In this document: one piece after another, positions 26,521 through 34,875 of the stretch | Position numbering within the stretch: position 1 is the stretch's first letter | Layout of the letters: every line of letters begins with the position of its first letter | From: Stutzerimonas stutzeri | Lineage (GTDB): Bacteria > Pseudomonadota > Gammaproteobacteria > Pseudomonadales > Pseudomonadaceae | DNA: 64,000 bases | NCBI GenBank assembly: GCA_002387205.1 | Contig: DGLA01000002.1 | Span: 124,001 to 188,000, forward strand | Direction of reading: 5' to 3' | Notes under the pieces: generated by a model | Told to the model about the DNA's origin: nothing | Databases searched by the model: none | Seen by the model: the letters and a program-made list of their open reading frames with translations, nothing else | Program-made: the position numbers and the translations under genes

Positions 26521-27503
26521 GCACCGGGCTTAAGAAGCGAGTATTTGTCGCGCAGGTGAGGCCTGTCCTGGAGCAGGCGTGCCACGTCGAAGCCGACGCT
26601 GTCCTTGGCTTTGCGCCAACTGACATAGCCGTTGGTGAACTCGGCCCGCGTTGCCTCGCCCATCGCTTGTTGCTGCATCTGCTTGAGCTGAGCCTCGCGC
26701 GCATGCTTTTTATCGATGAACTGACGCAGGGCCTTGAGCTCGACGTAAGCAGCGGTCAGCCCCGGATTGTCCCTGAAGTCCACCGTCTGGCCGTCGTCTT
26801 CGGGATACAGGCAGCGCAGGGCAGTTTCAGCCGAGGCCGTCCCATCAGCGGGTGGTGGCGTGTCGGTTTCTACGTATGTCCAAAACGTGCGTTCCAGCTC
26901 GATAAGCCGAGCGATCATTTCCTCGTCGCGCTCGATGCGATGGATTTCCAAGTGCTGGCCACCGAGCACAACCGCGACATCCCCGGCTTGCTTGCCGGTG
27001 ACAGCGAGCTGGTGCATCACCTGCAACTGCACATATTCGGGCACGCCTTCTTTCCAGAGGCGCGCCCCGTTTATGCCGGCTGTCTTGCATTCGAGGATCT
27101 GCACATCGTCGGCGCCGATCACCTCGCGGTCGATGTTGGCCAGCATCCAGGACATCTCCGGGTCGGGGTGCTGCAGCACGGCGTTCACACGGCGGACCTT
27201 GTTGCCAGTGCGCTTGCCGTAATGCCAGGCCACGATGGGTTCCAACACGTTGCCCCAGTACATCGGGCTTTCGTCATCGTCGGGGTCGGTTTTCGGCAAT
27301 CCAGTGTCACGCCCGGTCTTCTCCAGCCACAGTTCCAGCTGCGACTTGTAGGGGTTGAGGCCAACGGCGGCTGCGGCATCCGAGCTACCGATGCCGCGTT
27401 TGCGCACCTCCAGCCACTCTTCGCGTGGCAGTTCCTTGGTACTGATCAGTCGCAGGGCTGAACGGGGTTTGCTGGCGTTTCGGTTCAAGGAGGTTGTGGT
27501 CAT
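26466..27503 (-). CDS. YqaJ-type viral recombinase/exonuclease, tail altered
   Basis: A 345-residue protein of the YqaJ/lambda-exonuclease-like PD-(D/E)XK family. Visible are RKRGIGSSDAAAAVGLNPYK near residue 35, LANIDREV (metal Asp) and ILECKTAG (the E-X-K pair) in the N-terminal half, with a helical C-terminus. Such nucleases process double-stranded DNA ends for phage or conjugative-element recombination. The final 18 residues are encoded within repeat R2 and look unlike a natural ending, so the gene was probably re-ended by a rearrangement. The start is supported by AAGGTGACC. A DUF932 gene lies 75 bases upstream. Confidence 0.8.
   Translation of the reverse strand: MTTTSLNRNASKPRSALRLISTKELPREEWLEVRKRGIGSSDAAAAVGLNPYKSQLELWLEKTGRDTGLPKTDPDDDESPMYWGNVLEPIVAWHYGKRTGNKVRRVNAVLQHPDPEMSWMLANIDREVIGADDVQILECKTAGINGARLWKEGVPEYVQLQVMHQLAVTGKQAGDVAVVLGGQHLEIHRIERDEEMIARLIELERTFWTYVETDTPPPADGTASAETALRCLYPEDDGQTVDFRDNPGLTAAYVELKALRQFIDKKHAREAQLKQMQQQAMGEATRAEFTNGYVSWRKAKDSVGFDVARLLQDRPHLRDKYSLLKPGARPTTSSTKPRTPGLCAV
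26473..26503. terminator. 13-bp perfect hairpin inside R2
   Basis: GCACAAAGCCCCG (26473-26485) pairs fully with CGGGGCTTTGTGC (26491-26503) across a five-base loop. It overlaps the end of the YqaJ-like gene and lies upstream of the integrase remnant, as a terminator insulating the two would. Confidence 0.75.
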
Positions 27504-27578
27504 GTGGTCACCTTGCAGGCGTAAAAAAGCCCGATAAGCAGCGAAGCTGACTGGGCGATACGATTGAGGGGGAGGGGC

Positions 27579-28547
27579 TTAGGCGGCGAGCTGCAGGGCG
27601 GCGTCCAGAGCACGTTGCTTGATCTGCGCGCCCTGGCCGAACCATGCTGAGTCCAGCCGGTATTCGGTGCTGCGCGCACGTCGTTCGTGGTCGACATACT
27701 CGGTCACGGCATTGAGCAGGCCCCAGGCAGTGCCCCGAGCCGATTCCAACTGACTGCCTCGGCCACGGCCTTCGTACAGCTCCTGAACCTTGCGCAGGGC
27801 GCGCTCGTTGGGCAACTGTTCGGGTAGCTGGCCGGTTGGGCTCACTTCGCACATGACGTTCATGAAGAAGCCCATCGCTTCATGCCACTGCACCTTGCGC
27901 TCAGCCAGATGACGCATGCGGTACATGAAGTCATCCCATTGCGAGACAGCGATCCCGAGCTGCTTCTTCACCGCCTTGGGATCGAAGCGGGTGTTGTGCG
28001 GCACCTTGATGGCTCGGCTGGTGCCGTCCAGGGCGATGGTTAGGGTGTTGTTGCAGACCACGCGAACGGTGGTCGGCGTTGCGGTTGTCGCCAGCGTACC
28101 GTCGCACGAGGTGGCCAGCAGCAGGTAGCCGTTGACCTGGTCGTTCCCTTTGATCGCCGTGCCTTGCCCGGTACGTGCCAGTGCCCAGAACTTGCGACCG
28201 CCCTTCAGCACTCCTGCTGTTTCCAGCTCATAGCCGGAGACCTCGGTCAGGTCCCGGTAAAACTCCAGCACTTCGCGCGGCTGCACGGTGTGGTAGCGGT
28301 TGGAGACGACCGACAGAGGAGCTTTGGTATCGGAGCGGTACAGCACTTTCTGCTCGGGGTAGGAATGGATAGCGCCGAGGTGACCTACCGCATCGGATTT
28401 GAAATGAACCGGGCTTTCCAGGATCTGCCAGTCCATGCCGGCTTCACGTTGCCAGATTTCGATGGGTTGTTCGCGCGGCAGGTTGTTACCCAGTCCATGC
28501 CACGGGGTTGCGCCGACATAGGCCATTTGTTCGATGAGATGTGCCAT
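27579..28547 (-). CDS. DUF932 phage/plasmid-like protein
   Basis: A 322-residue DUF932 protein, a family found almost only on phages, plasmids and integrative elements. Motifs include TPWHGLGNNLP at the N-terminus, SVVSNRYHTVQPREVLEF, and CDGTLATTATPTTVRVVCNNTL in the core. No enzymatic role is established. AAGGAA before the ATG at 28547 sets the start; the frame is open upstream but with Arg/Pro-rich shadow sequence. It is likely co-transcribed with the YqaJ-like gene, a pairing common on Pseudomonas integrative elements, and marks this stretch as mobile-element backbone. Confidence 0.85.
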   Translation of the reverse strand: MAHLIEQMAYVGATPWHGLGNNLPREQPIEIWQREAGMDWQILESPVHFKSDAVGHLGAIHSYPEQKVLYRSDTKAPLSVVSNRYHTVQPREVLEFYRDLTEVSGYELETAGVLKGGRKFWALARTGQGTAIKGNDQVNGYLLLATSCDGTLATTATPTTVRVVCNNTLTIALDGTSRAIKVPHNTRFDPKAVKKQLGIAVSQWDDFMYRMRHLAERKVQWHEAMGFFMNVMCEVSPTGQLPEQLPNERALRKVQELYEGRGRGSQLESARGTAWGLLNAVTEYVDHERRARSTEYRLDSAWFGQGAQIKQRALDAALQLAA

Positions 28548-28645
28548 GAGAACGATTCCTTGGGATGTAAGCCGGCATAAAGCGCCGCGCGGAGCGCAGC
28601 ACCGGCGGTAGGGATAAAAGAAGGTGAGAAGAGGTAGCGGACGGA

Positions 28646-28975
28646 TCAGGCCGGCAGGTTGAAGCGATGCCCGCAGAGCAGGCACAGGTTGTCAGCCAAC
28701 AGGTGGCGGTCGAGTTTGTCGCCAAGCTGGGCGCCGAGCGCACAACCGCTAACGCCGCCAACCAACCCACCGATGATGGCGCCGGAAACTGAGCCAATCG
28801 TGATGCCGACAGGGCCAGCGATAGCGCCAATGGCCGCGCCAGCTTGACTGCCTGCTAACGCAGCACTGACGCCACGAGCAGCACCGCCCACGGTGCCTAC
28901 TGCAGCGGTGATCTTCATGGCGTGATGGAAGGAGGCGACTTTGGGGGAATGACAGCGAGGACACTGCAATGACAT
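28646..28975 (-). CDS. Zinc-ribbon protein with glycine-zipper membrane segment
   Basis: A 109-residue protein of unknown function. A split zinc ribbon is formed by CPRCHS near the N-terminus and CLLCGH near the C-terminus. Between them (about 25-85) lies a Gly/Ala-rich hydrophobic stretch with GxxxG spacing (GAAIGAIAGPVGITIG and GAIIGGLVGG) that should insert in or oligomerise at a membrane. Start at 28975 follows GGAGATTCAAACC. It is upstream of the DUF932 and YqaJ-like genes in the same direction, so it probably belongs to the same mobile module. Confidence 0.68.
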   Translation of the reverse strand: MSLQCPRCHSPKVASFHHAMKITAAVGTVGGAARGVSAALAGSQAGAAIGAIAGPVGITIGSVSGAIIGGLVGGVSGCALGAQLGDKLDRHLLADNLCLLCGHRFNLPA

Positions 28976-29237
28976 GGTTTGAATCTCCATGGTGGTTTTG
29001 TCATGGCAGTTATGTGTGGTTGAGATTTTTTGGAATCGAATTAGCTGCCTTGACTGATGTATGGCCTGCTGGTTTGGCAAATAACGATCCCTTGCAGCCA
29101 TCGGTTTCTTCGTCAGCAATGTTCACTTCGTAGCAATGGTTATCTGCGGTCGGCATCTTCTGTTAGGTCTGTCCATATGGCCATCTATCAACGTATCCTT
29201 CCGCTCAGAGAACAGCCCCACCTCATGGATGGAGTAA

Positions 29238-29417
29238 ATGCAAATTCGATTGATTGAAGGAAAACTCAAGTCGATATCCTTCCGTAATTGGGGAGGCATT
29301 CCAAATTTTGCCCTGCCGATTTCAGGCTGCCATGTTCAGCCCAGCTGCGGTGAGGGTATGGCAAGAGGAATGGGGCAAAACGCGGTGCATCAGTTCATAT
29401 CGGAACCCTTGCAATGA
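29238..29417 (+). CDS. 59-residue protein, first gene of a coupled three-gene unit
   Basis: A short gene with GGAG six bases before the ATG; the stop overlaps the start of the next gene by four bases (ATGA). The product begins MQIRLIEGKLKSISFRNWGG and has two Cys (positions 31 and 37) and a Gly/Met-rich middle, ending FISEPLQ. It is not recognised. It may be a true small partner, or the surviving end of a larger gene cut during island formation. The overlap with a well-formed downstream gene is the main evidence that it is translated. Confidence 0.55.
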   Translation: MQIRLIEGKLKSISFRNWGGIPNFALPISGCHVQPSCGEGMARGMGQNAVHQFISEPLQ

Positions 29418-29851
29418 GCGCGGTCCCGTTCACTGATCGTGAGTTAACGCGTGCCTGGCGAGAGCTCTCCACCATCGCCAAGCCAGTGGCTGGCAGCTCA
29501 CGGAAAAACCCACATCGCTTGTTGTTGTTCTACGCCGTGGAGTGTGGATTGAAGGCTGTGTTGCTCAAGCGACAGAACCGCAGCCTGTTCGATCGCGAAG
29601 ACATCGACAAAACTGGCCACAATCTGCGGCAAGTGCTCAAAGAGCTGAAGGTGGGGGCTGAACTGTCCTTGCCTGAAAATTTGCAACTTAAGCCGGTGAC
29701 GCAGAATAGTAATCAGCAGCCACGCAACGGCGACATAAGCATTCTGCACCAAGCCTGGCGCTATGGTGGGGAATGCACTGCGCCTACCGACAATGATTGC
29801 GAATACCAGTTGGAGCAGGTGTTGAACTGGATTCAAGGAGAACTCAAATGA
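29414..29851 (+). CDS. HEPN-like small protein, second gene of the unit
   Basis: A 145-residue, mainly helical protein. Residues 36-52 (LLLFYAVECGLKAVLLK) and 68-79 (GHNLRQVLKELK) follow the helix-turn pattern of HEPN domains, in which an A-E-x-x-LKA helix is followed by a conserved GH-L. The catalytic RX4-6H motif of RNase HEPN proteins is not present (the nearest is Arg61 to His69, seven residues between), so it may be a non-catalytic or divergent member. It overlaps its neighbours by four bases on both sides, implying fixed stoichiometry with the ATPase. The family call is tentative. Confidence 0.6.
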   Translation: MSAVPFTDRELTRAWRELSTIAKPVAGSSRKNPHRLLLFYAVECGLKAVLLKRQNRSLFDREDIDKTGHNLRQVLKELKVGAELSLPENLQLKPVTQNSNQQPRNGDISILHQAWRYGGECTAPTDNDCEYQLEQVLNWIQGELK

Positions 29852-32607
29852 GCATGCAAACGGATACAGCCGAGCGATTGCTGACTTGGCTGGACGTTGA
29901 ACGTGTGCTTAAGCAGCGCTCGGCGCTATGGACTCAGTTGCCCGCAAGTGTGCTGAGCGTGGATTGTTTTGCAACCGGCATGGAGGTGCGTCATGTCGCA
30001 GATGATGGGGTGGTGGATGACTGGCTGAGCGAAATCTTTGGTCATGCATACCAGCGCGACCAGCATTTCATCCGTCTTCGTATTGGCGAGGCCTGCTATC
30101 CGGTGGAGCTGATACTAGACACCGAAAGTGCCATGCCCGCTGCGCCGCAAAATTATCCACTATGGCGCGATATCACCTACCTACCCACCGATGATCCCGA
30201 CTCAGATGTCTCTAGCTTGCAGCCGTTGATGCGGCCCACGGTAAACATGCCGACGGCATGGGCGACGGGCCCGGACTTGGTTTCCTTCCATTCCTTTAAG
30301 GGCGGCGTCGGGCGCACCACCGCCCTTATGACCTACGTAGCTGCTTGCATGCAGGAGCCAGGCCCCGCTCCCAAGAAGGTTCTCGTTGTAGACGCTGACC
30401 TGGAAGCCCCGGGCGTCAGCTTCTGGTTGGATGAAGTCAACCGACCTAAAGTGTCCTTCGTACAGTTTCTAGAGGCCCTGCACTACCCGCCTGCTGGACT
30501 GGATGCCACGCTAAACTTCTTCGCGGATGAATTGCGCAAAACCTCGCTTAGCCTAGGTGGCTTACAGCGTGAGCTTTTTGTGTTGCCTGCGGCATTGAAT
30601 TTGACGGAGATCCAGGACATGCCGGTGGCGCCGGAGCACCTAGCTCGCAACCCGGGAAACCCCTGGCGCTTGTCGGATCATCTGCATGCCCTAGGCCTGC
30701 GTCTGGGTGTAGATGCCGTATTCATCGACCTACGGGCAGGTTTGAGCGAACTGGCAAGTCCCATCCTGTTCGACCCCAGGGTTGATCATTTCTTTGTCAG
30801 TACTGTCGCACCGCAATCAGTTCAGGGAATGGCTGAGGTGCTGCGTCGCCTATATGCCTTCAATCGTCAGTTGCCGGTAGCGCAGCAAGAGGGTGCGCGC
30901 CCCACAGTAGTATTAAGCCTTCTTACCAAAGAGCTGCGAGACGCGGGGCATTACGAACTTGCTCTGAAGGTGCTTGGTGAGGCCTATCCTACTGAGGACA
31001 CGCTAGCCCCTGGGGTGCAGTGGCTGGAGGCCGAGTTCCTAAGCACCCTTATGTCCATTGGATCGGTGCGAGAAGCATTGGATTTTTTACCGCAGTCCAG
31101 TCGTTTGTTTGCCAGTGCGAGCGAATGGGCCAAGGCGCTCTATACCACGCCCGTGCAGGAACTGCCGGTCACGTCTACTGGGGGCACCAGCCCTGCAACG
31201 TTGTCTAGGCACGAGCAGGCAAAGAAATTGTATGAGGTCTGTAGGGCAGCAGAGTTTGCTGACAGCAGCGCTACAAGTGCCATCCTAGCCACGGAGCCGC
31301 TACTCAGTCTTGGCAAGCACTATGCGAACGAGTTGCCCAACCTGCTGATGATCGGCGCTAAAGGCGCAGGCAAGACATTCACTTTCCGCCAGTTGGTAGG
31401 CGCGCGCGGGTGGAAGCGCTTCTTGGGCAAATTGGGTTTTGACCCGGCGAGCACGACCGATGCAGCAATCTTTCCGGCACTCTGGTCCGACAATATTGAG
31501 GACAAGCCGGATGGAGAAATCAAGTTATCGCAGGGTATGACGCTCGACCTAATTCAAGGTGACAAACAGTTTTTGCTCGGTGCGAGCACAGTTCGGCGGC
31601 TGATTGAGGACGCACTAAAGTCACCACCCTCTTACTGGGAGGATTTCTGGGACAACCTCATCGCTCGTCAGCTCGGTATCCCGCATGGTGGTCTTCAAGA
31701 AGTCAATCAATCCTTGGCCACCCATTCGGCGCGAGTCGTCTTCACATTTGATGGCATTGAAGATGCGTTCAAGGATGCGAATAACGGTTTTTTTGCAGAA
31801 GCTATTCACGCCTTGCTGCGTTTACCCAATCGCGTTAGCGAGCTGGGGAATCGGCACATGGGCGTCATCGTCTTTGTGCGAGCGGATTATGTGCAGGCCA
31901 CCATCCGCCAGAATTTGGGGCAGTGGCTGCAACGGTTCCAGCCGTTTCGTCTCCAGTGGAACCCTGAGAGCTTTTTGCGCTTAGCCTTCATGCTGAGTTG
32001 CCAGGCCGGCATTCACCCTAACGATCCCAAGTCGGCTCAGTCACTGCGTATTGAAGAGCTGAAGTCCGAGCTGGAGCGTTTGTGGGGGAAAAAGCTCGGC
32101 AGCGAAAAGTCCAAAGAGGCTCATTCTGCGCGATGGGTGTATGCCGCGTTGTGCGATTTGAAGGGAAATGTGCAGGCGCGCGACTTGGTTCGCTTCCTGA
32201 AGATCGCTGCAGGAGTGGAATCAACGCGAACCGGACAAACATGGCCAGATCGCCTCCTAGCGCCCGAATCTATGCGGAAGGCTATTCCTCAGTGTAGCGT
32301 CGAGAAGGTAGCCGAAGCTAAGTCGGAAATTGCCCCTCTGAGACGGTGGATGGAGCTCATGGAGCAGAGGGGCGTTCGCAATCTCAAGGTGCCATTTAGC
32401 CTAGAACAGGCATGCCTTGACGCGGGTCTCCTAGGTTCGTTGCAAGAAATCGGCGTGATCTATGAAGATACTGATGGCAACTTAGGTGAAGAGCGGTTGT
32501 TCCTGCCTGAAATCTACCGATGTGGACTGGGCTTCGTTACCTCTGCGGCTGGACGCCCGCGCACGCAAGCCTTGCTGAAAAAGAATATCGGGACCATTCC
32601 ACTCTGA
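29848..32607 (+). CDS. Large two-ATPase protein (KGGVGR ParA-like plus P-loop NTPase)
   Basis: A 919-residue protein with two nucleotide-binding units. The first is ParA/MinD-like: a deviant Walker A FHSFKGGVGRTT (residues 147-158) in which the invariant P-loop lysine is arginine (Arg156), VVDADLEAPG (180-189) and a Walker B AVFIDLRAG (290-298). The second begins near residue 480 with LLMIGAKGAGKT (499-510) and has RVVFTFDGIEDAF (629-641) as Walker B, followed by a stretch resembling STAND/Sll1717-type P-loop proteins. Residues 1-140 match nothing I know. AAGGAG precedes the ATG, which overlaps the HEPN-like gene. Possible roles are signal-sensing ATPase in a conflict or defence system; this is inference from architecture and island location. 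Confidence 0.75.
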   Translation: MSMQTDTAERLLTWLDVERVLKQRSALWTQLPASVLSVDCFATGMEVRHVADDGVVDDWLSEIFGHAYQRDQHFIRLRIGEACYPVELILDTESAMPAAPQNYPLWRDITYLPTDDPDSDVSSLQPLMRPTVNMPTAWATGPDLVSFHSFKGGVGRTTALMTYVAACMQEPGPAPKKVLVVDADLEAPGVSFWLDEVNRPKVSFVQFLEALHYPPAGLDATLNFFADELRKTSLSLGGLQRELFVLPAALNLTEIQDMPVAPEHLARNPGNPWRLSDHLHALGLRLGVDAVFIDLRAGLSELASPILFDPRVDHFFVSTVAPQSVQGMAEVLRRLYAFNRQLPVAQQEGARPTVVLSLLTKELRDAGHYELALKVLGEAYPTEDTLAPGVQWLEAEFLSTLMSIGSVREALDFLPQSSRLFASASEWAKALYTTPVQELPVTSTGGTSPATLSRHEQAKKLYEVCRAAEFADSSATSAILATEPLLSLGKHYANELPNLLMIGAKGAGKTFTFRQLVGARGWKRFLGKLGFDPASTTDAAIFPALWSDNIEDKPDGEIKLSQGMTLDLIQGDKQFLLGASTVRRLIEDALKSPPSYWEDFWDNLIARQLGIPHGGLQEVNQSLATHSARVVFTFDGIEDAFKDANNGFFAEAIHALLRLPNRVSELGNRHMGVIVFVRADYVQATIRQNLGQWLQRFQPFRLQWNPESFLRLAFMLSCQAGIHPNDPKSAQSLRIEELKSELERLWGKKLGSEKSKEAHSARWVYAALCDLKGNVQARDLVRFLKIAAGVESTRTGQTWPDRLLAPESMRKAIPQCSVEKVAEAKSEIAPLRRWMELMEQRGVRNLKVPFSLEQACLDAGLLGSLQEIGVIYEDTDGNLGEERLFLPEIYRCGLGFVTSAAGRPRTQALLKKNIGTIPL

Positions 32608-32824
32608 AGTATGGATAGCATGGTTTCTGGATAGCGGGCTTTGGTCGAACAACGCACACGGATAGAGGCATGCTTTCTAGGTGATTTGAAAGGTTCGGTC
32701 GGCGGTACATAGGCAAGCGCGCACTGCATGATGCTGCTGCAAAGTTGATCCCTCGCGAAGATGCGTTATTGGCAGATTCTATTTAAAACATAGGTACGGT
32801 CTTGCCTTATTCGTAGGAGTCCAA

Positions 32825-32844
32825 AAACACCAGCTGAGGTGTTT
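32825..32844 (+). terminator. Hairpin after the three-gene unit
   Basis: AAACACC (32825-32831) pairs with GGTGTTT (32838-32844) over a six-base loop, about 220 bases beyond the ATPase stop and 55 before the integrase stop, with A-rich and T-rich flanks suiting either direction. The 290 bases from 32608 to 32898 hold no gene. Confidence 0.5.
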
Positions 32845-32898
32845 ATGCGAGTAGAAATTGCCGAGCGAGTTTCAACAGAACGGGCAACCGCCTCTTGA

Positions 32899-34153
32899 TC
32901 ACCGTATCGAGATGACTTTTTTATCCCGACTCTCTTTGATGGCCGATATCGAAAGGTTGCCGGTAGCTGCTTCCTGGATGTGTTCGCTCCACCAAGCCAT
33001 CATTGGTCGTCTGCGTTCGATGTAGTCCGCCCGGTTATAGGCGCTTCGTACTTCGTCCCTGTCAACGTGGGCAAGTGCCACCTCGATCAACTCAGGATCC
33101 CAGCCGTGTTCGTTGAGTATGGTGCTGGCCATTGAGCGCATGCCGTGGCTTACCAAACGACCTTCGAAACCCATGCGCTTTAGTGCCATGTTAGCGGTCT
33201 GACTGTTGCAGTGAGTGCGAGGGTTTCGGTTTGCTGGGAACACGTATTCACGGTGGCCGCTGTAGGGCTTGATTGCTTCCAGTAACGCGAGAGCCTGATC
33301 CGTGAGCGGAACAATGTGCGTGCGACGTTTCTTCATTCGCTCCGCAGGAATCGTCCAAATACGCTTTTCGAAATCGATGTCTGCCCAGCGGGTGGTCGCT
33401 GCCTCCGCTGGCCTGGTCATTGTGTGGAGCTGCCACTCGATCAGGCAGCGGGTCGTTCTTTTTATGCTGGCATTGGCAATTGCCACCATGAGCTCACTCA
33501 GCTCATCGGGAGACAGTGCCGCCATGTTTTTCTTTTTCGGTTTCTTGAAAACGGAGCGGATGCCACTGAGCGGGTTCGCGTGAATCAGGCCCGAGTTGAC
33601 CCCGTAGGTCATGATTTCGTTGAGCCGCTGCGTCAGGCGTTTAACGGTCTCGAGGCTACCTTTGGTCTCAAGAGGCCTGAGCAGGTTTTATGACCTTCGG
33701 TGCAGTTATAGCGGAGATGGGAGTGGTGCCTAGGTCCGGGAAAACGTGAAGCGTGAGCGAGCGCCAGATATCTTCGGCATAGGCTGAAGTTACTGAGTCC
33801 TTTTTGAGCTCGAACCATGCGGCCGCTACGTTCTTGAATGTGTGCTCTGTTGCTGCTTTCTTCGCCAGTCGATCAGCATCGCGCATTTCCTTCGGATCTA
33901 CCCCCTGCGCAACAAGCTCTCTAGCTTCTACGGTTCGTTTGCGCGCTTGCGCCAGGCTCACCTCGGGGAAAGTGCCAAGCCCCATGTTGATCCGTTTTTT
34001 CGTCACAGGATAGATGTAGTTGAAATTCCATAGTCGTGAGCCATTGATTCTCACTCGCAACTGTGGGCCGTTACCATCAGTCAGCGTGTAGTCTTTTTCC
34101 CTTGGTTTGGCTGCTTTGACTCTGGGGTCTGAAAGGCGCGTGGCTTGGGCACC
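32899..34153 (-). pseudogene. P4-type tyrosine integrase, frameshifted
   Basis: The N-terminal part (34153-33668) has the DUF4102/P4-integrase start (DPRVKAAKPREKDYTLTDG, LGTFPEVSLAQAR). The C-terminal part (33612-32899) has the catalytic residues in MTRPAEAATTRWADID, SHGMRSMASTILNEHGWDPE and a late tyrosine in SAYNRADY. They are in different frames: inserting one base too many around 33684-33690 breaks the frame just after ITAPKVIK, and removing it restores LLRPLETKGSLETVKRLTQR linking both halves. It lies next to ssrA, the classical target of this integrase type. Either a dead integrase or a sequencing error. Confidence 0.88.
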
Positions 34154-34302
34154 CATGATGTATTCCATGTTGTTCGTGTATTCCAAAAAAATATCAGCGA
34201 AACGCTTGGAATACCACGTGGAATACAGGAAAACGTAGATGTCGCTGGACGCTATCGGATGGTGATGGTGCTTGAAACCGCGTATTTACTGTGTTTCAGG
34301 CA

Positions 34303-34329
34303 TAAAAAAAGACGTCCGTGGACGTCTTT
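34303..34329 (-). terminator. Terminator of ssrA
   Basis: AAAGACGTCC (34308-34317) pairs with GGACGTCTTT (34320-34329) and on the minus strand is followed by a T run (34303-34309), 12 bases past the tmRNA 3' end. An intact native terminator here means the integrase gene starts about 150 bases beyond. Confidence 0.7.
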
Positions 34330-34340
34330 AGATGTGTGAT

Positions 34341-34719
34341 TGGTGGAGCCGGGGGGATTTGAACCCCCGTCCGCCAGCTCTCCACTGTCGGTACTACATG
34401 CGTAGCCAGATCTATTGAGTTAACTCCGCGCCGCCCGATTGGCAGGGTGCTTGGAGCGAGCTGCATGAGTTTTAGCCGTTACGTCTGCAGCGAACTTGGC
34501 GGCGATCCTGTTCTATCTGACAGTCATTTCGGGTTTACAGGCATCCCCTAGTGACCGCTGGCGCCGAAGCGACCAGATGAAGGTTAGGCGGCTAGCGCGT
34601 ACCCTTCGTAGTTGTCGTCGTTGGCAACTATAAGTTTGCAACAGTGGATTTACGAGTTCTGTTACCAACTCGGCATGCACCTAGAGTTTTGTTACCGGCG
34701 TCGAATCCTAATCGGCCCC
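34341..34719 (-). ncRNA. ssrA: Transfer-messenger RNA (tmRNA)
   Basis: The 5' end GGGGCCGATTAGGATTCGAC (minus strand from 34719) and the 3' end GGTTCAAATCCCCCCGGCTC plus CACCA (to 34341) form the alanine-tRNA-like part. The tag frame at 34625-34584 reads ANDDNYEGYALAA then TAA, a pseudomonad-type degradation tag. tmRNA rescues stalled ribosomes together with SmpB, encoded at 42402-42884. Its 3' end is the insertion site of the neighbouring P4-type integrase. Confidence 0.95.
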
Positions 34720-34875
34720 ATGAAGCGTGTCGCAGCCTCATGTGCTGCGCAGTGTACGCCACAACCTCTGGTCGCGTCGAACGCTTGTTTTCTAGTTTGG
34801 GTCAGTTCGTCGGTATTCAAGCGGGCTGGGAGAAAATTGGCAAGGCCAAGAACTATGGCCTTGCCTTCGGGCGTC

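Noticed and set aside
29057..29257. 66-codon frame before the three-gene unit
   Set aside because: No ribosome site, Arg/Ser/Gln-rich composition and overlap with the better supported frame at 29238.
29414..29851. Active-site RX4-6H motif in the HEPN-like protein
   Set aside because: No Arg and His have the required spacing; Arg61 and His69 are separated by seven residues, so RNase activity is not claimed.
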